Translations under genes and position numbers: made by a program | Part shown: positions 9,334 through 18,513 of the stretch, in pieces | Numbering within the stretch: the first letter of the stretch is position 1 | Layout of the letters: every line of letters starts with the position of its first letter | Assembly (NCBI RefSeq): GCF_029871245.1 | Contig: NZ_SSON01000038.1 | Location: 46,941-110,940 of the forward strand | Length of the DNA: 64,000 nucleotides | Source: Pseudomonas sp. BN102 | GTDB taxonomy: Bacteria > Pseudomonadota > Gammaproteobacteria > Pseudomonadales > Pseudomonadaceae | Reading direction: 5' to 3' | The notes under the pieces: model-generated | Database searches by the model: none | Seen by the model: only the letters and a program-made list of their open reading frames with translations | What the model was told of the DNA's origin: nothing

Positions 9334-10806
9334 GTGAGCCTCGAACCGACTGATTTTGTGATTGCTGAAACCGCTGAGGAAGCCGTCGATCGACTCGCCG
9401 AACTGCACAAGCAGGCCACCGGTGCCCTCAGCCTGGCGCTAAAGCGCTATATCAAGGAACGCATCGAGCCGGATGCCGAACAGCGCGCGCTGTTCCGCTA
9501 CCCGCTGCTGCGCATCACCTACCGTTGCCAGGGCGAGGTGCCGTCCACCACCCGCGCCTACGCCAAGATCCAGGTGCCGGGCAACTACAGTGTCACCGTC
9601 ACCCACCCCGACGCTTTCCGGACCTACCTGCTGGAGCAATTGCGTCCGCTGATGCACGACTTCACCGTGCAGGTGGAAGTGGGTATCAGCCCGCAGAACA
9701 TTCCCTACCCTTATGTCGTCGAGCATGGCGAAGAGCTGGCCGGATCCGGGGTGACCGCTGCCGAACTGGCGCGGGTCTTCCCCAGCACCGACCTGTCCGC
9801 CGCCACCGATGGCGTGGCCGATGGCCTCTACGAATGGGAGGGCGCCGACCCGCTGCCCCTGGCCCTGTTCGACGCCGCACGCGTGGATTTTTCCCTGCGC
9901 CGCCTGGTGCATTACACCGGCAGCGACTGGCGCCATGTGCAGCCCTGGATACTGCTGACCAACTACCACCGCTACGTCGACCAGTTCATCCGCCACGGCC
10001 TCGACCAGTTGCGTGACGACCCGCGTTTCGTGCGCATGGTGTTGCCGGGCAATGTGATAGTGAGCCGCGGCATGGACGAAGGGGAGATGCAGGCCATCAT
10101 CGACGGCGTGGTCTGGCACAGCTATCAGATGCCGGCCTATCACCTGATCGCGGCCGATGGCCATGGCGTCACCCTGGTCAATATCGGCGTCGGCCCGTCC
10201 AATGCGAAGAACATCACCGACCACCTGGCCGTGCTGCGTCCACACTGCTGGCTGATGATCGGCCACTGCGGCGGCCTACGGCAGTCGCAGACCATCGGCG
10301 ACTACGTGCTGGCCCACGCCTACATGCGCCGCGACGGCATCCTCGACCGGGTGCTGCCCCCGCACATCCCGCTGCCGGCCCTGGCTGAAGTGCAGCAGGC
10401 GCTACAGGAGGCCGCCGCGCAGGTCACTGGTGAACGCGGCGAAGACCTCAAGCGCCGGCTGCGGACCGGCACCGTGCTGACCTACGACGATCGCAACTGG
10501 GAACTGCGCTGGGCCCAGGAACGCCCGCTGATCAACTTGTCGCGGGCGGTGGCGGTGGATATGGAAAGCGGCACGGTGGCGGCCCAGGGCTATCGCCTGC
10601 GGGTGCCCTACGGCACTCTGCTGTGCGTGTCCGACAAGCCGCTGCACAGCGAGATCAAGTTGCCCGGCTCGGCCAGTGCCTTCTACCAGCGCGCCGTCAG
10701 CCAGCACCTGCGCATCGGCATCGCCGCCCTGGAACTGCTGCGCAACCAGCTAAACGCCCTGCACTCACGCAAGCTGCGTAGCTTCGACGAGCCGCCGTTC
10801 CGTTGA
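9334..10806 (+). CDS. amn: AMP nucleosidase
   Basis: Hydrolyses AMP to adenine and ribose 5-phosphate; cytosolic purine salvage and adenylate control. About 490 residues: an N-terminal regulatory domain and a C-terminal nucleoside phosphorylase fold with VTLVNIGVGPSNAKNITDHL, MIGHCGGLRQSQTIGDYVLA and AVDMESGTVAAQGYRLRVPY. The true start is uncertain between GTG 9310, ATG 9325 and GTG 9334; 9334 is chosen because MSLEPTDFVIAETAEEAVDRL looks like the family start and an AGG lies 9 bases upstream. The terminator-like palindrome after it is shared with the convergent MBL gene. Confidence 0.94.
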   Translation: MSLEPTDFVIAETAEEAVDRLAELHKQATGALSLALKRYIKERIEPDAEQRALFRYPLLRITYRCQGEVPSTTRAYAKIQVPGNYSVTVTHPDAFRTYLLEQLRPLMHDFTVQVEVGISPQNIPYPYVVEHGEELAGSGVTAAELARVFPSTDLSAATDGVADGLYEWEGADPLPLALFDAARVDFSLRRLVHYTGSDWRHVQPWILLTNYHRYVDQFIRHGLDQLRDDPRFVRMVLPGNVIVSRGMDEGEMQAIIDGVVWHSYQMPAYHLIAADGHGVTLVNIGVGPSNAKNITDHLAVLRPHCWLMIGHCGGLRQSQTIGDYVLAHAYMRRDGILDRVLPPHIPLPALAEVQQALQEAAAQVTGERGEDLKRRLRTGTVLTYDDRNWELRWAQERPLINLSRAVAVDMESGTVAAQGYRLRVPYGTLLCVSDKPLHSEIKLPGSASAFYQRAVSQHLRIGIAALELLRNQLNALHSRKLRSFDEPPFR

Positions 10807-10828
10807 TCGAGGGATAGGCCGCTCCCAT

Positions 10829-10872
10829 TGTGGGAGCGAATTCATTCGCGAAAGGGCCGCAAAGCGGCCCTT
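10829..10872. repeat. REP-like palindrome between convergent genes
   Basis: TGTGGGAGCGAATTCATTCGCG followed by the hairpin GGGCCGCAAAGCGGCCC. It fills the gap between amn and the MBL-fold gene and is likely a two-way terminator. Same family as the other REP-like palindromes in the window but with a different hairpin arm. Confidence 0.7.
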
Positions 10873-10873
10873 C

Positions 10874-11926
10874 CTATTCCTGGGCCGCCAGTGGCGGGAT
10901 CAACCACTGATACCCCGGCGTCGGCACGCGGAAGTCATCCGCATCCACCTGCCAGTCGGCGAGGGCCTTGGCCAGGTCCCGGGGCGGGCCGAACTGGCCT
11001 TCGTCGGAGAGCTGGAAGGTACCGAAGTGGATCGCCAGGCTGCGGCTGGACTCCAGCTGCTTGTGGGCCTGCACCGCATCGTCCGGGTTCATGTGGTTGT
11101 CGCGCATGAACCAGCGCGGCGCGTAGGCGCCAATGGGCAGGGCGGCGAAGCGCATTGGGCCGAAGCGTTCGCGGATCAGGCGGAATTCCGGCCCCAGCCC
11201 CGTATCGCCGGGAAACAGCAGCGGGCCGTCCGGCGATTCGATCACGAAGCCCATCCACAGGGTCTCGTTGGTGTCGTCGCGGGTCCGCGCCGACCAGTGC
11301 TGCACCGGTACCGAATGCAGGGTCAGGCCGCCCGCCAGTGGCAGCTCCTGCCACCAGTCCAGTTCGACGATCCTGCTGAAGCCGGATTCGCGGATCAGCG
11401 GGCCATTGCCCAGCCCGGAAACCACTGAGGCCAGCGGAAAGCGCTCCACCAGTGCGCGCAGGCTTTCCAGGTCGAGGTGGTCGTAGTGGTTGTGGCTGAC
11501 CAGGATCAGGTCGATCGGCGGCAGCTGGTCGAGGCCAAGCCCCGGCGGATGGTGGCGCCTGGGGCCGACGAAGCTGAAGGGGCTGACCCGCTGCGACCAG
11601 ACCGGGTCGGTAAGGATGTTCAAGCCGCGGTGCTGGATCAGCAGGGTGGCGTGGTTGATATAGGTGACCCGCAGCTCGTCACCCTCGACCCGTTGCGCGA
11701 CCTCGGGCGGAATCGCCGGACCCGGCTGGTCAATCCAGGGCGCCTGCTTCTCGCGGCTGAACTGCCAGCGCAGCAGTGCACGCGTGCCCTTGTGGGGCTT
11801 GGGTTCGAGGTTGCGGAAGCGGCGGCCGTCGAAGTTGTCCGACTGCGGGCCCCGGTAGGGCGCCCTGAAACATCCGGCGAGGGTCATCAGGCTGATCAGC
11901 CAGGTGGGGCGCAGGGCACGCGGCAT
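10874..11926 (-). CDS. MBL-fold metallo-hydrolase lipoprotein (NAPE-PLD/RomA-like)
   Basis: 350 residues. The N-terminus carries a lipobox (LMTLAGC, Cys at about residue 19), so the enzyme is probably lipid-anchored facing the periplasm. The beta-lactamase-superfamily metal site is present: SHNHYDHLD, then His in [17 protein letters not shown], Asp in FPGDTGLG, and a late His in [14 protein letters not shown]. Closest known relatives by motif are the NAPE-phospholipase D/RomA group, suggesting a lipid or phosphodiester substrate, which is inference. Confidence 0.85.
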   Translation of the reverse strand: MPRALRPTWLISLMTLAGCFRAPYRGPQSDNFDGRRFRNLEPKPHKGTRALLRWQFSREKQAPWIDQPGPAIPPEVAQRVEGDELRVTYINHATLLIQHRGLNILTDPVWSQRVSPFSFVGPRRHHPPGLGLDQLPPIDLILVSHNHYDHLDLESLRALVERFPLASVVSGLGNGPLIRESGFSRIVELDWWQELPLAGGLTLHSVPVQHWSARTRDDTNETLWMGFVIESPDGPLLFPGDTGLGPEFRLIRERFGPMRFAALPIGAYAPRWFMRDNHMNPDDAVQAHKQLESSRSLAIHFGTFQLSDEGQFGPPRDLAKALADWQVDADDFRVPTPGYQWLIPPLAAQE

Positions 11927-12004
11927 GGCGTTCTCTCTTGCGGCGGAAAGGCAGTCAACCTAGCATGCCTCTCCCGTTCCCAGACCGCCAACCCGTTTCC
12001 AGGC

Positions 12005-12643
12005 ATGTCGCGCCCAACTCGTCCCGTCCGTCCCGCTTCCCGCCGCCCCGGCTCTGGTCCAGGTGCGCCGCGGCGCGTGGCCAAGGCTGCGCCGGCCGAA
12101 CCGCGCCTGGTGCTGTTCAACAAGCCCTTCGACGTGCTGACCCAGTTCAGCGACGGCGACGGGCGCGCGACCCTCAAGGACTACATTCCCATACCCGGCA
12201 TCTACCCCGCCGGGCGCCTGGATCGTGACAGCGAGGGTCTGCTGCTGCTGACCAATGACGGCCGCCTGCAGGCGCGCATCGCCGACCCGAAGCACAAGCT
12301 GGCGAAGACCTATTGGGTGCAGGTGGAAGGCGAGCCCAGTGAAGAGCAACTGCAGCGGCTGCGCGATGGCGTCGAGCTCAACGACGGTCCGACCCTGCCG
12401 GCCGAGGCGCGGTTGCTGGATGAGCCGCAACTCTGGGAACGCAACCCGCCGGTGCGCTTTCGCAAGAGCGTGCCCACTGCCTGGCTGGAACTGGTGATCC
12501 GCGAAGGGCGCAACCGCCAGGTCAGGCGCATGACCGCCGCTGTGGGGCTGCCCACCTTGCGCCTGGTGCGGGTGCGGATCGGCCCCTGGAGCCTCGACGG
12601 GCTGGGGCTGGGCGAGTACCGGGAAGTCCCCGCCAAGCTTTGA
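12005..12643 (+). CDS. rluE: 23S rRNA pseudouridine synthase (RluE family)
   Basis: 212 residues. Isomerises a uridine of 23S rRNA (U2457 in E. coli) to pseudouridine. No S4 domain; the catalytic Asp is in [17 protein letters not shown], followed by [13 protein letters not shown] and the C-terminal [23 protein letters not shown]. The N-terminus is a basic, Pro/Arg-rich tail of about 35 residues. ATG at 12005 is used; the reading frame remains open to 11477 but that part is antisense to the MBL gene. Confidence 0.93.
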   Translation: MSRPTRPVRPASRRPGSGPGAPRRVAKAAPAEPRLVLFNKPFDVLTQFSDGDGRATLKDYIPIPGIYPAGRLDRDSEGLLLLTNDGRLQARIADPKHKLAKTYWVQVEGEPSEEQLQRLRDGVELNDGPTLPAEARLLDEPQLWERNPPVRFRKSVPTAWLELVIREGRNRQVRRMTAAVGLPTLRLVRVRIGPWSLDGLGLGEYREVPAKL

Positions 12644-12711
12644 GCCGGCAGCGCCCAAAAAGCTGTTTCTAACGCGGTATCGCCGACGCGCAGCAGATCA
12701 GAAACGGGTTC

Positions 12712-12915
12712 CTACATGCCTTCGAGGCTGCCAATGACCAGGGTCTTGATCACGAAGCCGAGCACGCCCAGGCCCAGGGCGAGGAAGAGGATCATGGTGC
12801 CGAAACGGCCGGCCTTGGATTTCTTCGCCAGGTCCCAGACGATGAAGGCCATGAACGCTATCAGGACGGCGATCATCGCCGTCATCATCAACTCTTCGAA
12901 TTTTTCCGGGCTCAT
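12712..12915 (-). CDS. small membrane protein, DUF2788-like
   Basis: 67 residues with two hydrophobic helices (about 10-28 and 40-60) joined by a basic loop DLAKKSKAGRFGT. This resembles DUF2788 proteins, short inner-membrane proteins of unknown function found in Pseudomonas; the family name is from memory. It stands alone between convergent rluE and the codirectional Lrp gene. Confidence 0.8.
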   Translation of the reverse strand: MSPEKFEELMMTAMIAVLIAFMAFIVWDLAKKSKAGRFGTMILFLALGLGVLGFVIKTLVIGSLEGM

Positions 12916-13090
12916 CGCATACCTCGAGGGCTGAATACAGGCTGCACCGGCACGGCCGAAAGGCCAGGCGTCAGGCGGGCGGTGCGCTTGTGATTCTGCG
13001 AGCCGGAAGGCTCTTATGGGGCGGGGCCGCGCGGGGGGTACAGCAAAGCGCGGCGATTATACGCCAAGCTGCCCGCCGCGCGAGGGCCAT

Positions 13091-13570
13091 TCAGCTGCGC
13101 AGGTGGGCCAGGGGTAGCTCAGTGCTGCTCAGCACCTGGTTGAGCACGAAGCTCGAGCGCACACTGGTCACCCCTTCGATGCGGGTCAACTGGCCGAGCA
13201 GGAACTGCTGGTAATGGTCCATGTCCGGCACCACGACCTTGAGCTGGTAGTCCGCTTCCATGCCGGTGACCAGGCTGCACTCCAGCACCTCGGGGCATTG
13301 ACGGATCACTTCCTGGAAATGTTCGAAGCGCTCAGGCGTGTGCCGGTCCATGCCGATCAGCACGTAGGCGGTGAGGCTGAGGCCGAGTTTCTTGCGGTCC
13401 AGCAGGGCCACCTGGCGAAGGATGTAGCCGTCGTCTTCCAGCTGCTTGACCCGCCTCGAACAGGGAGACGGCGACAGGCCGATGCGTTCGGCCAGCTCCT
13501 GATTGGAGATGCGCGCATCGTGCTGCAGTTCGGCGAGGATCTTCAGGTCATAGCGATCGAGTTTTTCCAT
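13091..13570 (-). CDS. Lrp/AsnC family transcriptional regulator
   Basis: 159 residues. N-terminal winged helix-turn-helix (LDRYDLKILAELQHDARISN through LAERIGLSPSPCSRRVKQLE), then the RAM/AsnC ligand domain (VLECSLVTGMEADYQLKVVV and IEGVTSVRSSFVLNQ). Such proteins sense amino acids and control their use. The upstream region 13571-13690 is AT-rich compared with the rest of the window, fitting autoregulation. Its target is not evident from neighbours. Corresponds in position to PA3965 (memory). Confidence 0.92.
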   Translation of the reverse strand: MEKLDRYDLKILAELQHDARISNQELAERIGLSPSPCSRRVKQLEDDGYILRQVALLDRKKLGLSLTAYVLIGMDRHTPERFEHFQEVIRQCPEVLECSLVTGMEADYQLKVVVPDMDHYQQFLLGQLTRIEGVTSVRSSFVLNQVLSSTELPLAHLRS

Positions 13571-13639
13571 TGCAGCTGCCAGGCTTTTGTTTGATTGCGA
13601 TAAATGTTGCTCCTTTAGTTATTAATTGTGCAAGTGGCC

Positions 13640-13888
13640 TTTTGGTGAGCAATATTCGCAATCATTCGTCGCGCGCCAAACCTTAATATTTCTCTCAGTT
13701 TCACGGCCCGGACAGCAAGTCCACCCGACCCGCCCAATCAGGTGCGTCGGCGCCGCCGATCCCACCGGATCGAGCAGGCCCCCGGGTCCGCACTGCCCAA
13801 TCAGGCAGGCGACGAAAGCGGCGACACAATTGCCAGCACAGGACGAATTTCCCGAAGGGGGCCCGCGGTATGGGGCTCCCTTTTTTAT
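13640..13888 (+). ncRNA. possible small RNA ending at an orphan terminator
   Basis: The 388-base gap between the Lrp and MAPEG genes, both on the minus strand, contains a complete plus-strand rho-independent terminator at 13857-13888 and no credible plus-strand gene. A transcript could start in the AT-rich stretch around 13600-13690; its 5' end is a guess. Inside are two copies of GCCCAATCAGG (13732-13742 and 13795-13805) and several self-complementary GC-rich stretches. I do not recognise RsmX/Y/Z, CrcZ or PrrF. A 94-codon minus-strand frame here looks non-coding. Confidence 0.35.
13857..13888 (+). terminator. rho-independent terminator with no assigned gene
   Basis: GGGGGCCC (13857-13864) pairs with GGGCTCCC (13873-13880) over eight pairs including one G-U, with an 8-base loop, followed by six T at 13881-13886. 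The T-tract gives plus-strand direction, opposite to both neighbouring genes. Confidence 0.75.
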
Positions 13889-13913
13889 TGCGTGGAAAAT
13901 GCGCAAAACGCTT

Positions 13914-13958
13914 CTGCGGGAGCGGATCCATTCGCGAAACAGGCCGCAGGCCTGGCTC
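13914..13958. repeat. REP-like palindrome, half element
   Basis: CTGCGGGAGCGGATCCATTCGC followed by the hairpin CAGGCCGCAGGCCTG. A diverged half of the paired element seen elsewhere; it abuts the stop of the MAPEG gene and could terminate it. Confidence 0.6.
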
Positions 13959-14375
13959 TTAGATACCCGCCAGCTTCACCAGCCACCAGGCCAGGATCGC
14001 CAGCTGCACGAAGAACCCGGCAAACCGCAGCCAGACGAACAGGGCGCTGGTGCTGATCAGGTGCATGCAGGTCTGGAACAGCCGCGCCCCGAGCAGCAGG
14101 CCGGCCAGCGGGTCGGTGATCGCGGTCTGCCCGGCTGCCATGGCGTAGAGCAGCAACGCCGCCTGCAGTGGCAGATTCTCCAGGCAGTTGGCATGGGCGC
14201 GCACCAGGCGTTGGCCGAAAATGCTGGGGGTGTTGCTGCCGTCGGCGGCGAAGGCGTTGACCTTCATCTGCCCGGTCAGGACCAGCAGGCCACGCTGGTT
14301 TACCAGCAGGAACACCAGCAGCAAGCTCCAGGCGAACAGGCCAAGCAGGGCGACGGCGGAAGGGGACAGGGGCAT
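13959..14375 (-). CDS. MAPEG family membrane protein
   Basis: 138 residues with four hydrophobic helices. The central RAHANCLENLPLQAALLLYA is the diagnostic MAPEG motif (R-x-x-x-N-x-x-E). Eukaryotic members are glutathione-dependent or eicosanoid enzymes; bacterial copies are mostly of unknown substrate. It lies 59 bases after the end of fieF on the same strand. Confidence 0.88.
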   Translation of the reverse strand: MPLSPSAVALLGLFAWSLLLVFLLVNQRGLLVLTGQMKVNAFAADGSNTPSIFGQRLVRAHANCLENLPLQAALLLYAMAAGQTAITDPLAGLLLGARLFQTCMHLISTSALFVWLRFAGFFVQLAILAWWLVKLAGI

Positions 14376-14434
14376 TGCAGACTCCTCGTTCTTGTTATGG
14401 AAGGAGGCAGTCTAGGATTTGTAGAGCTTTTGCT

Positions 14435-15325
14435 CTAGTCGTGTTTCACCACGTCGCTGGGATCGGCATGGACCAGCACTTCCGCACGTGGGTAGTGCGC
14501 GGTGATGGCGTTGGCTGCCTGTTCGCAGAGCGCGTGGGCGCGCGACAGTGGCAACTCGCCGGGCAATTCCAGGTGCAGCTGCACGTACCAGTGGCTGCCG
14601 GAGATCCGCGTACGCAGGTCGTGGGCGCCGAGCACGCCGGGCACGCTGCATGCCAGGCGGTGCATGTCGGCGGTGATGTCCAGTGACAGCTCCTCATCCA
14701 TCAGCACCGATACCGACTCGCGCGCGATGCTGAGCGCGCTCCAGAGGATGTAGCCGGCGATCCCCAAGCCGAACAGGCCATCGGCCTGCTCCCAGCCGAG
14801 GCTGGCGAGGATGAGGGCCAGCAGGATACCGCTGTTGAGCAGCAGGTCGGAGCGGTAGTGCAGGGCATCGGCGCGGATGGCGGTGGAGCCGGTGGCACGG
14901 ATCACGCGGCGCTGAAGCATCAGCAGGCCGGCGGTGAGCAGCAGCGACAGCAGCATCACCGCGATGCCCAGGGCTTCGGCCGTCAATGGCTGCGGGTTAC
15001 GCAGGCGTTCGAAGGCCTGGGTCGCCACCAGCACGGCGCTGACGCCAATGAACAGCGCCTGGGCCAGGCCCGCCAGGGCTTCCGCCTTGCCGTGGCCGTA
15101 GCGGTGATCCTCGTCCGCTGGCTTGAGGGCATAGCGCACGGCCAGCAGGTTGAGGAAGGAAGCGGCGCTATCCAGCAGCGAGTCGGTCAGGCCGGCCAAC
15201 AGGCTGACCGAGCCGCTCATGCTCCAGGCCACGGCCTTGGCCAGGACCAGGATGATGGCGACGGTCAGGGACGCGCGGGTCGCCAGGCGCAGCAGCTGCG
15301 CGTGCTGCCGGGCCTGATCGCGCAT
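14435..15325 (-). CDS. fieF: cation diffusion facilitator (FieF-type)
   Basis: 296 residues: six membrane helices in the first 210 residues and a C-terminal cytosolic metal-binding domain. The transport-site acids and histidines are present in LTDSLLDSAASFLN and ALHYRSDLLLN, with the conserved DEDHRYGHGKAEALAGL loop. Family members export Fe(II) or Zn(II) in exchange for protons. It begins one base after the end of the upstream lipoprotein gene (ATG at 15325, stop at 15327), so the two are one operon. Same position as PA3963 (memory). Confidence 0.92.
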   Translation of the reverse strand: MRDQARQHAQLLRLATRASLTVAIILVLAKAVAWSMSGSVSLLAGLTDSLLDSAASFLNLLAVRYALKPADEDHRYGHGKAEALAGLAQALFIGVSAVLVATQAFERLRNPQPLTAEALGIAVMLLSLLLTAGLLMLQRRVIRATGSTAIRADALHYRSDLLLNSGILLALILASLGWEQADGLFGLGIAGYILWSALSIARESVSVLMDEELSLDITADMHRLACSVPGVLGAHDLRTRISGSHWYVQLHLELPGELPLSRAHALCEQAANAITAHYPRAEVLVHADPSDVVKHD

Positions 15326-15326
15326 C

Positions 15327-15746
15327 TCAGGCCGCCGGGTGCAGGCCGTAGGCGGCCAGTTGCTGGAGGTTGCCGCTGCGTTGCAGCAGACGCGGGTCGT
15401 CCAGCGGCAGGCTGTGGCCGGTTTCGCGCTCGATGATTGCCTTCAGGTGCGCCTTGTCCACCTGGCCGTCGGCGCCGATGGCCTCTTTCAGCTTCTCGGG
15501 GGAAACCTGGGCATTCTGGCCCTCGGGCAGGTAGATGGCGCCGGTGGCGAAATCGACACCGAAGGCGATCAGGCCCGGGATGACATAGAAGAGGATGCCG
15601 ATGGCATCGAGGGCGGCGACCACCGGGTCGATCTTGCCTTCGATCTGGCCGCGGCGATCGGGGAAGAACAGGGTGCCGCAGGCGGTGAGCTGGGTGAGCA
15701 GCGTGGCGGCAACCAGGCCGCCAATCAAACGGGAAGTCATGCGCAT
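15327..15746 (-). CDS. conserved lipoprotein of unknown function
   Basis: 139 residues beginning at the ATG at 15746, which follows CAGGAGACGCTT. A signal peptide ends at a lipobox LTQLTAC (Cys at about 23), then a conserved segment LDAIGILFYVIPGLIAFGVD and ATGAIYLP, faintly like the YceK/YidQ lipoprotein pattern. The C-terminal half is polar and helical. No function assigned; adjacency to fieF may hint at envelope metal homeostasis, but that is only context. Confidence 0.82.
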   Translation of the reverse strand: MRMTSRLIGGLVAATLLTQLTACGTLFFPDRRGQIEGKIDPVVAALDAIGILFYVIPGLIAFGVDFATGAIYLPEGQNAQVSPEKLKEAIGADGQVDKAHLKAIIERETGHSLPLDDPRLLQRSGNLQQLAAYGLHPAA

Positions 15747-15872
15747 AAGCGTCTCCTGATCAAAATGACGCAACTATAGCAAGTCAGTTATCGCAAAACT
15801 GCTGGCATTGCTAAGACCCCGGCAAGGAACTGGCGGTTCGTCGGTATACTTTTGCGCCTGCCTGGAGTGCCC

Positions 15873-18395
15873 ATGAATCCCCTACCCATAGACGCCGCCC
15901 TGCCCGACCTGCGGGCCGCCCTGCAAACCCGCGACGAGGCCGTGCTGGAGGCACCGCCCGGCGCCGGCAAGACCACCCGCGTGCCCCTCGCCCTGCTCGA
16001 CGAGCCCTGGCTGGCCGGGCAGAGCATCCTCATGCTGGAGCCGCGTCGCCTGGCCGCCCGCGCCGCCGCCGAGCGCCTGGCCAGCGAACTGGGCGAACAG
16101 GTCGGCGAAAGGGTCGGTTACCGCATCCGCCTGGAGTCGAAGGTTGGCCCACGCACGCGCATCGAGGTGGTCACCGAAGGCATCCTCGCCCGCCGCCTGC
16201 AGGAGGACCCCGCGCTGGAAGGAGTCGGCCTGGTGATATTCGACGAATTCCACGAGCGCAGCCTCGACGCCGACCTGGCCCTGGCCCTCTGCCTCAACGG
16301 CCGCGCGCTGTTGCGTGACGAGCCGCCGCTGAAGGTCCTGCTGATGTCCGCCACCCTGGAGGGCGAGCGTCTGTCGCGCCTGCTGGATGACGCGCCGGTG
16401 GTGCGCAGCGAAGGCCGCATGTATCCGGTGGAGCAGCGCTGGGGCCGGCCGGCCGCGCCCGGCGAGGCGCTGGAGCCCAAGGTGGTGCAGACGGTACTCC
16501 AGGCGCTGGCCGACGAGCCCGGCAGCCTGCTGGTGTTCCTGCCCGGCCAGGCGGAGATCCGCCGCGTCGCCGAGCAACTGGCCAAGCGCCTGGACGGGCG
16601 TGGCGACATCCTGCTCTGCCCGTTGCATGGCGAACTGGACCTGGCCGCCCAGCGCGCGGCCATCGAGCCGGCGCCGACGGGCAAGCGCAAGCTGGTGCTG
16701 GCCACCAACATCGCCGAGACCAGCCTGACCATCGACGGCGTGCGCGTCGTGGTGGATGCCGGCCTGGAGCGGGTGCCGCGCTTCGACCCGGCCAGCGGTA
16801 TGACCCGGCTGGATACCCAACGCATCTCCCGCGCTTCCGCCACCCAGCGCGCCGGCCGTGCCGGGCGGCTGCAGCCGGGTGCCTGCTACCGGCTCTGGTC
16901 GGAAGCGCAGCACGAACAATTGGCCGCCCACGGCAGCGCGGAAATCCTCCAGGCCGACCTCGCTGGCCTGGCCCTGCAGCTGGCGCGCTGGGGCGTTGGC
17001 GATCCCAACGAACTGGCCTGGCTCGACCCGCCGCCGGCCGCGGCTTACGCCCAGGGCCGCGACCTGCTGCAACGTCTCGGCGCCCTGGCCGAGGACGGCA
17101 GCCTGACCCGCCATGGCCAGGCCATGGCCGAATTGCCGGCCCACCCGCGCATCGCCCACCTGCTGTTGCGCGGCCAGGCCCTGGGCCTTGGCGCCCTGGC
17201 CTGCGACCTAGCCGCCCTGTTGGGCGAGCGCGACATCCTGCGCGGCGGCGGCGCCGACCTGCACAGCCGCCTGGTCTTGCTGGCCGGCGGAGACAAGGCC
17301 GCGCGCGGCGCCCGTGGCGGCGTGCAGCGCGCCCGCCAGCTCGCGCGGCAGTTCCGTTCCTACCTGCGTGGCCCGGCCAGCGAGCCGGTGGCCGACCCGG
17401 ATCACCCGCGCTGGCTCGGCTGCCTGCTGGCCTTCGCCTACCCGGATCGCATCGCCCAGCAGCGCCGGTCCGGCGGTGCCGATTACCGCCTGGCCAATGG
17501 TCGCGCGGCGACCTTCGGCGAGCCGGATGCCCTGATGAAAGAGTCCTGGCTGGTGATCGCCGACCTCGGTAGTCGCCAGGGCCAGCGCGAAGAACGCATC
17601 TACCTGGCGTCAGACCTGGACCCCGCGTTGTTCGACGGCCCCCTCGCCGAACAGGTGAGTCGCCAGGATCTGCTGGATTGGGACGAGCGCGAAGGTGTGC
17701 TGCGCGCCGAGCGCCAGCTGCGGGTCGGTGAGCTGGTGCTGGCCCGCGAGGCCCTGGCCGGACTGGACGAGGAGGCGCGTTCGCGGGCGCTGCTCGGCCT
17801 CGTCCGGCGCAAGGGGCTGGAATTGCTGCCCTGGACCCCGGAGCTGCGCCAGTGGCAGGCGCGGGTGGCGCTGCTGCGACGCCTCGATCTGGCCGACAAG
17901 GGGGAGTCCCAGTGGCCGGAGCTGTCCGATGCCGCCCTGCTGGCCGGACTGGAAGACTGGCTGCAACCCTGGTTGGGCAAGGTCAGCCGCCTTAGTCACT
18001 TCGCCAACCTCGACCTTGCCGGCATCCTTCAGGGCCTGCTGCCCTGGCCGTTGCCGCAACGCCTCGATGAACTCGCCCCACGCACCCTGGAAGTGCCATC
18101 CGGCTCGCGCATCCGCCTGGACTACAGCGAGGACATGCCGGTTCTGGCGGTACGCCTGCAGGAGCTGTTCGGCCTCGCCGATACCCCGCGCATCGCCGGC
18201 GGCCGTCAGGGCGTCAAGCTGCATCTGCTGTCCCCGGCCCAGCGCCCGGTGCAAGTCACCCAGGACCTGGCCAGCTTCTGGCGCAACACCTATGTGGAAG
18301 TGAAGAAGGACCTCAAGGGTCGCTATCCCAAGCACTACTGGCCGGACGACCCGCTGGTGGCCGAGCCGACGGCAAGGGCCAAGCCGAGAAAGTAG
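15873..18395 (+). CDS. hrpB: ATP-dependent helicase HrpB
   Basis: 840 residues, a full-length DExH-box helicase of the bacterial HrpB family. Motif I APPGAGKTT at about 27-35, motif II DEFHERS, motif III LMSATLEG, motif V LATNIAETSLTIDGV, motif VI QRAGRAGRLQPG; then the HA2/winged-helix region and the HrpB-specific C-terminal domain ending in the basic KKDLKGRYPKHYWPDDP. HrpB is implicated in RNA metabolism; the precise role is unsettled. ATG at 15873 follows TGGAGTGCCC; a TTG at 15852 is rejected. Confidence 0.96.
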   Translation: MNPLPIDAALPDLRAALQTRDEAVLEAPPGAGKTTRVPLALLDEPWLAGQSILMLEPRRLAARAAAERLASELGEQVGERVGYRIRLESKVGPRTRIEVVTEGILARRLQEDPALEGVGLVIFDEFHERSLDADLALALCLNGRALLRDEPPLKVLLMSATLEGERLSRLLDDAPVVRSEGRMYPVEQRWGRPAAPGEALEPKVVQTVLQALADEPGSLLVFLPGQAEIRRVAEQLAKRLDGRGDILLCPLHGELDLAAQRAAIEPAPTGKRKLVLATNIAETSLTIDGVRVVVDAGLERVPRFDPASGMTRLDTQRISRASATQRAGRAGRLQPGACYRLWSEAQHEQLAAHGSAEILQADLAGLALQLARWGVGDPNELAWLDPPPAAAYAQGRDLLQRLGALAEDGSLTRHGQAMAELPAHPRIAHLLLRGQALGLGALACDLAALLGERDILRGGGADLHSRLVLLAGGDKAARGARGGVQRARQLARQFRSYLRGPASEPVADPDHPRWLGCLLAFAYPDRIAQQRRSGGADYRLANGRAATFGEPDALMKESWLVIADLGSRQGQREERIYLASDLDPALFDGPLAEQVSRQDLLDWDEREGVLRAERQLRVGELVLAREALAGLDEEARSRALLGLVRRKGLELLPWTPELRQWQARVALLRRLDLADKGESQWPELSDAALLAGLEDWLQPWLGKVSRLSHFANLDLAGILQGLLPWPLPQRLDELAPRTLEVPSGSRIRLDYSEDMPVLAVRLQELFGLADTPRIAGGRQGVKLHLLSPAQRPVQVTQDLASFWRNTYVEVKKDLKGRYPKHYWPDDPLVAEPTARAKPRK

Positions 18396-18488
18396 GGGCG
18401 ATTTCAATCGCCAAGGGCTGCGTAGCGGCCCTCCAGCGGCCCGCCAGGGCAGACCTTCGGCCTGCTTGGCGAATGAATTTGCCCCTAC
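18392..18488. repeat. paired REP-like palindrome (BIME-like)
   Basis: GTAGGGGCGATTTCAATCGCC at the left and GGCGAATGAATTTGCCCCTAC at the right, enclosing two hairpin arms (GGGCTGCGTAGCGGCCC and GGGCAGACCTTCGGCCTGC). It overlaps the hrpB stop codon and separates hrpB from a convergent gene. Confidence 0.8.
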
Positions 18489-18513
18489 AAGGAGGCGCGC
18501 CGCTTTCCGCGCT

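Noticed and set aside
13622..13906. A 94-codon minus-strand frame in the Lrp-MAPEG gap
   Set aside because: No family resemblance, and it covers the terminator, the repeats and AT-rich DNA typical of regulatory sequence.
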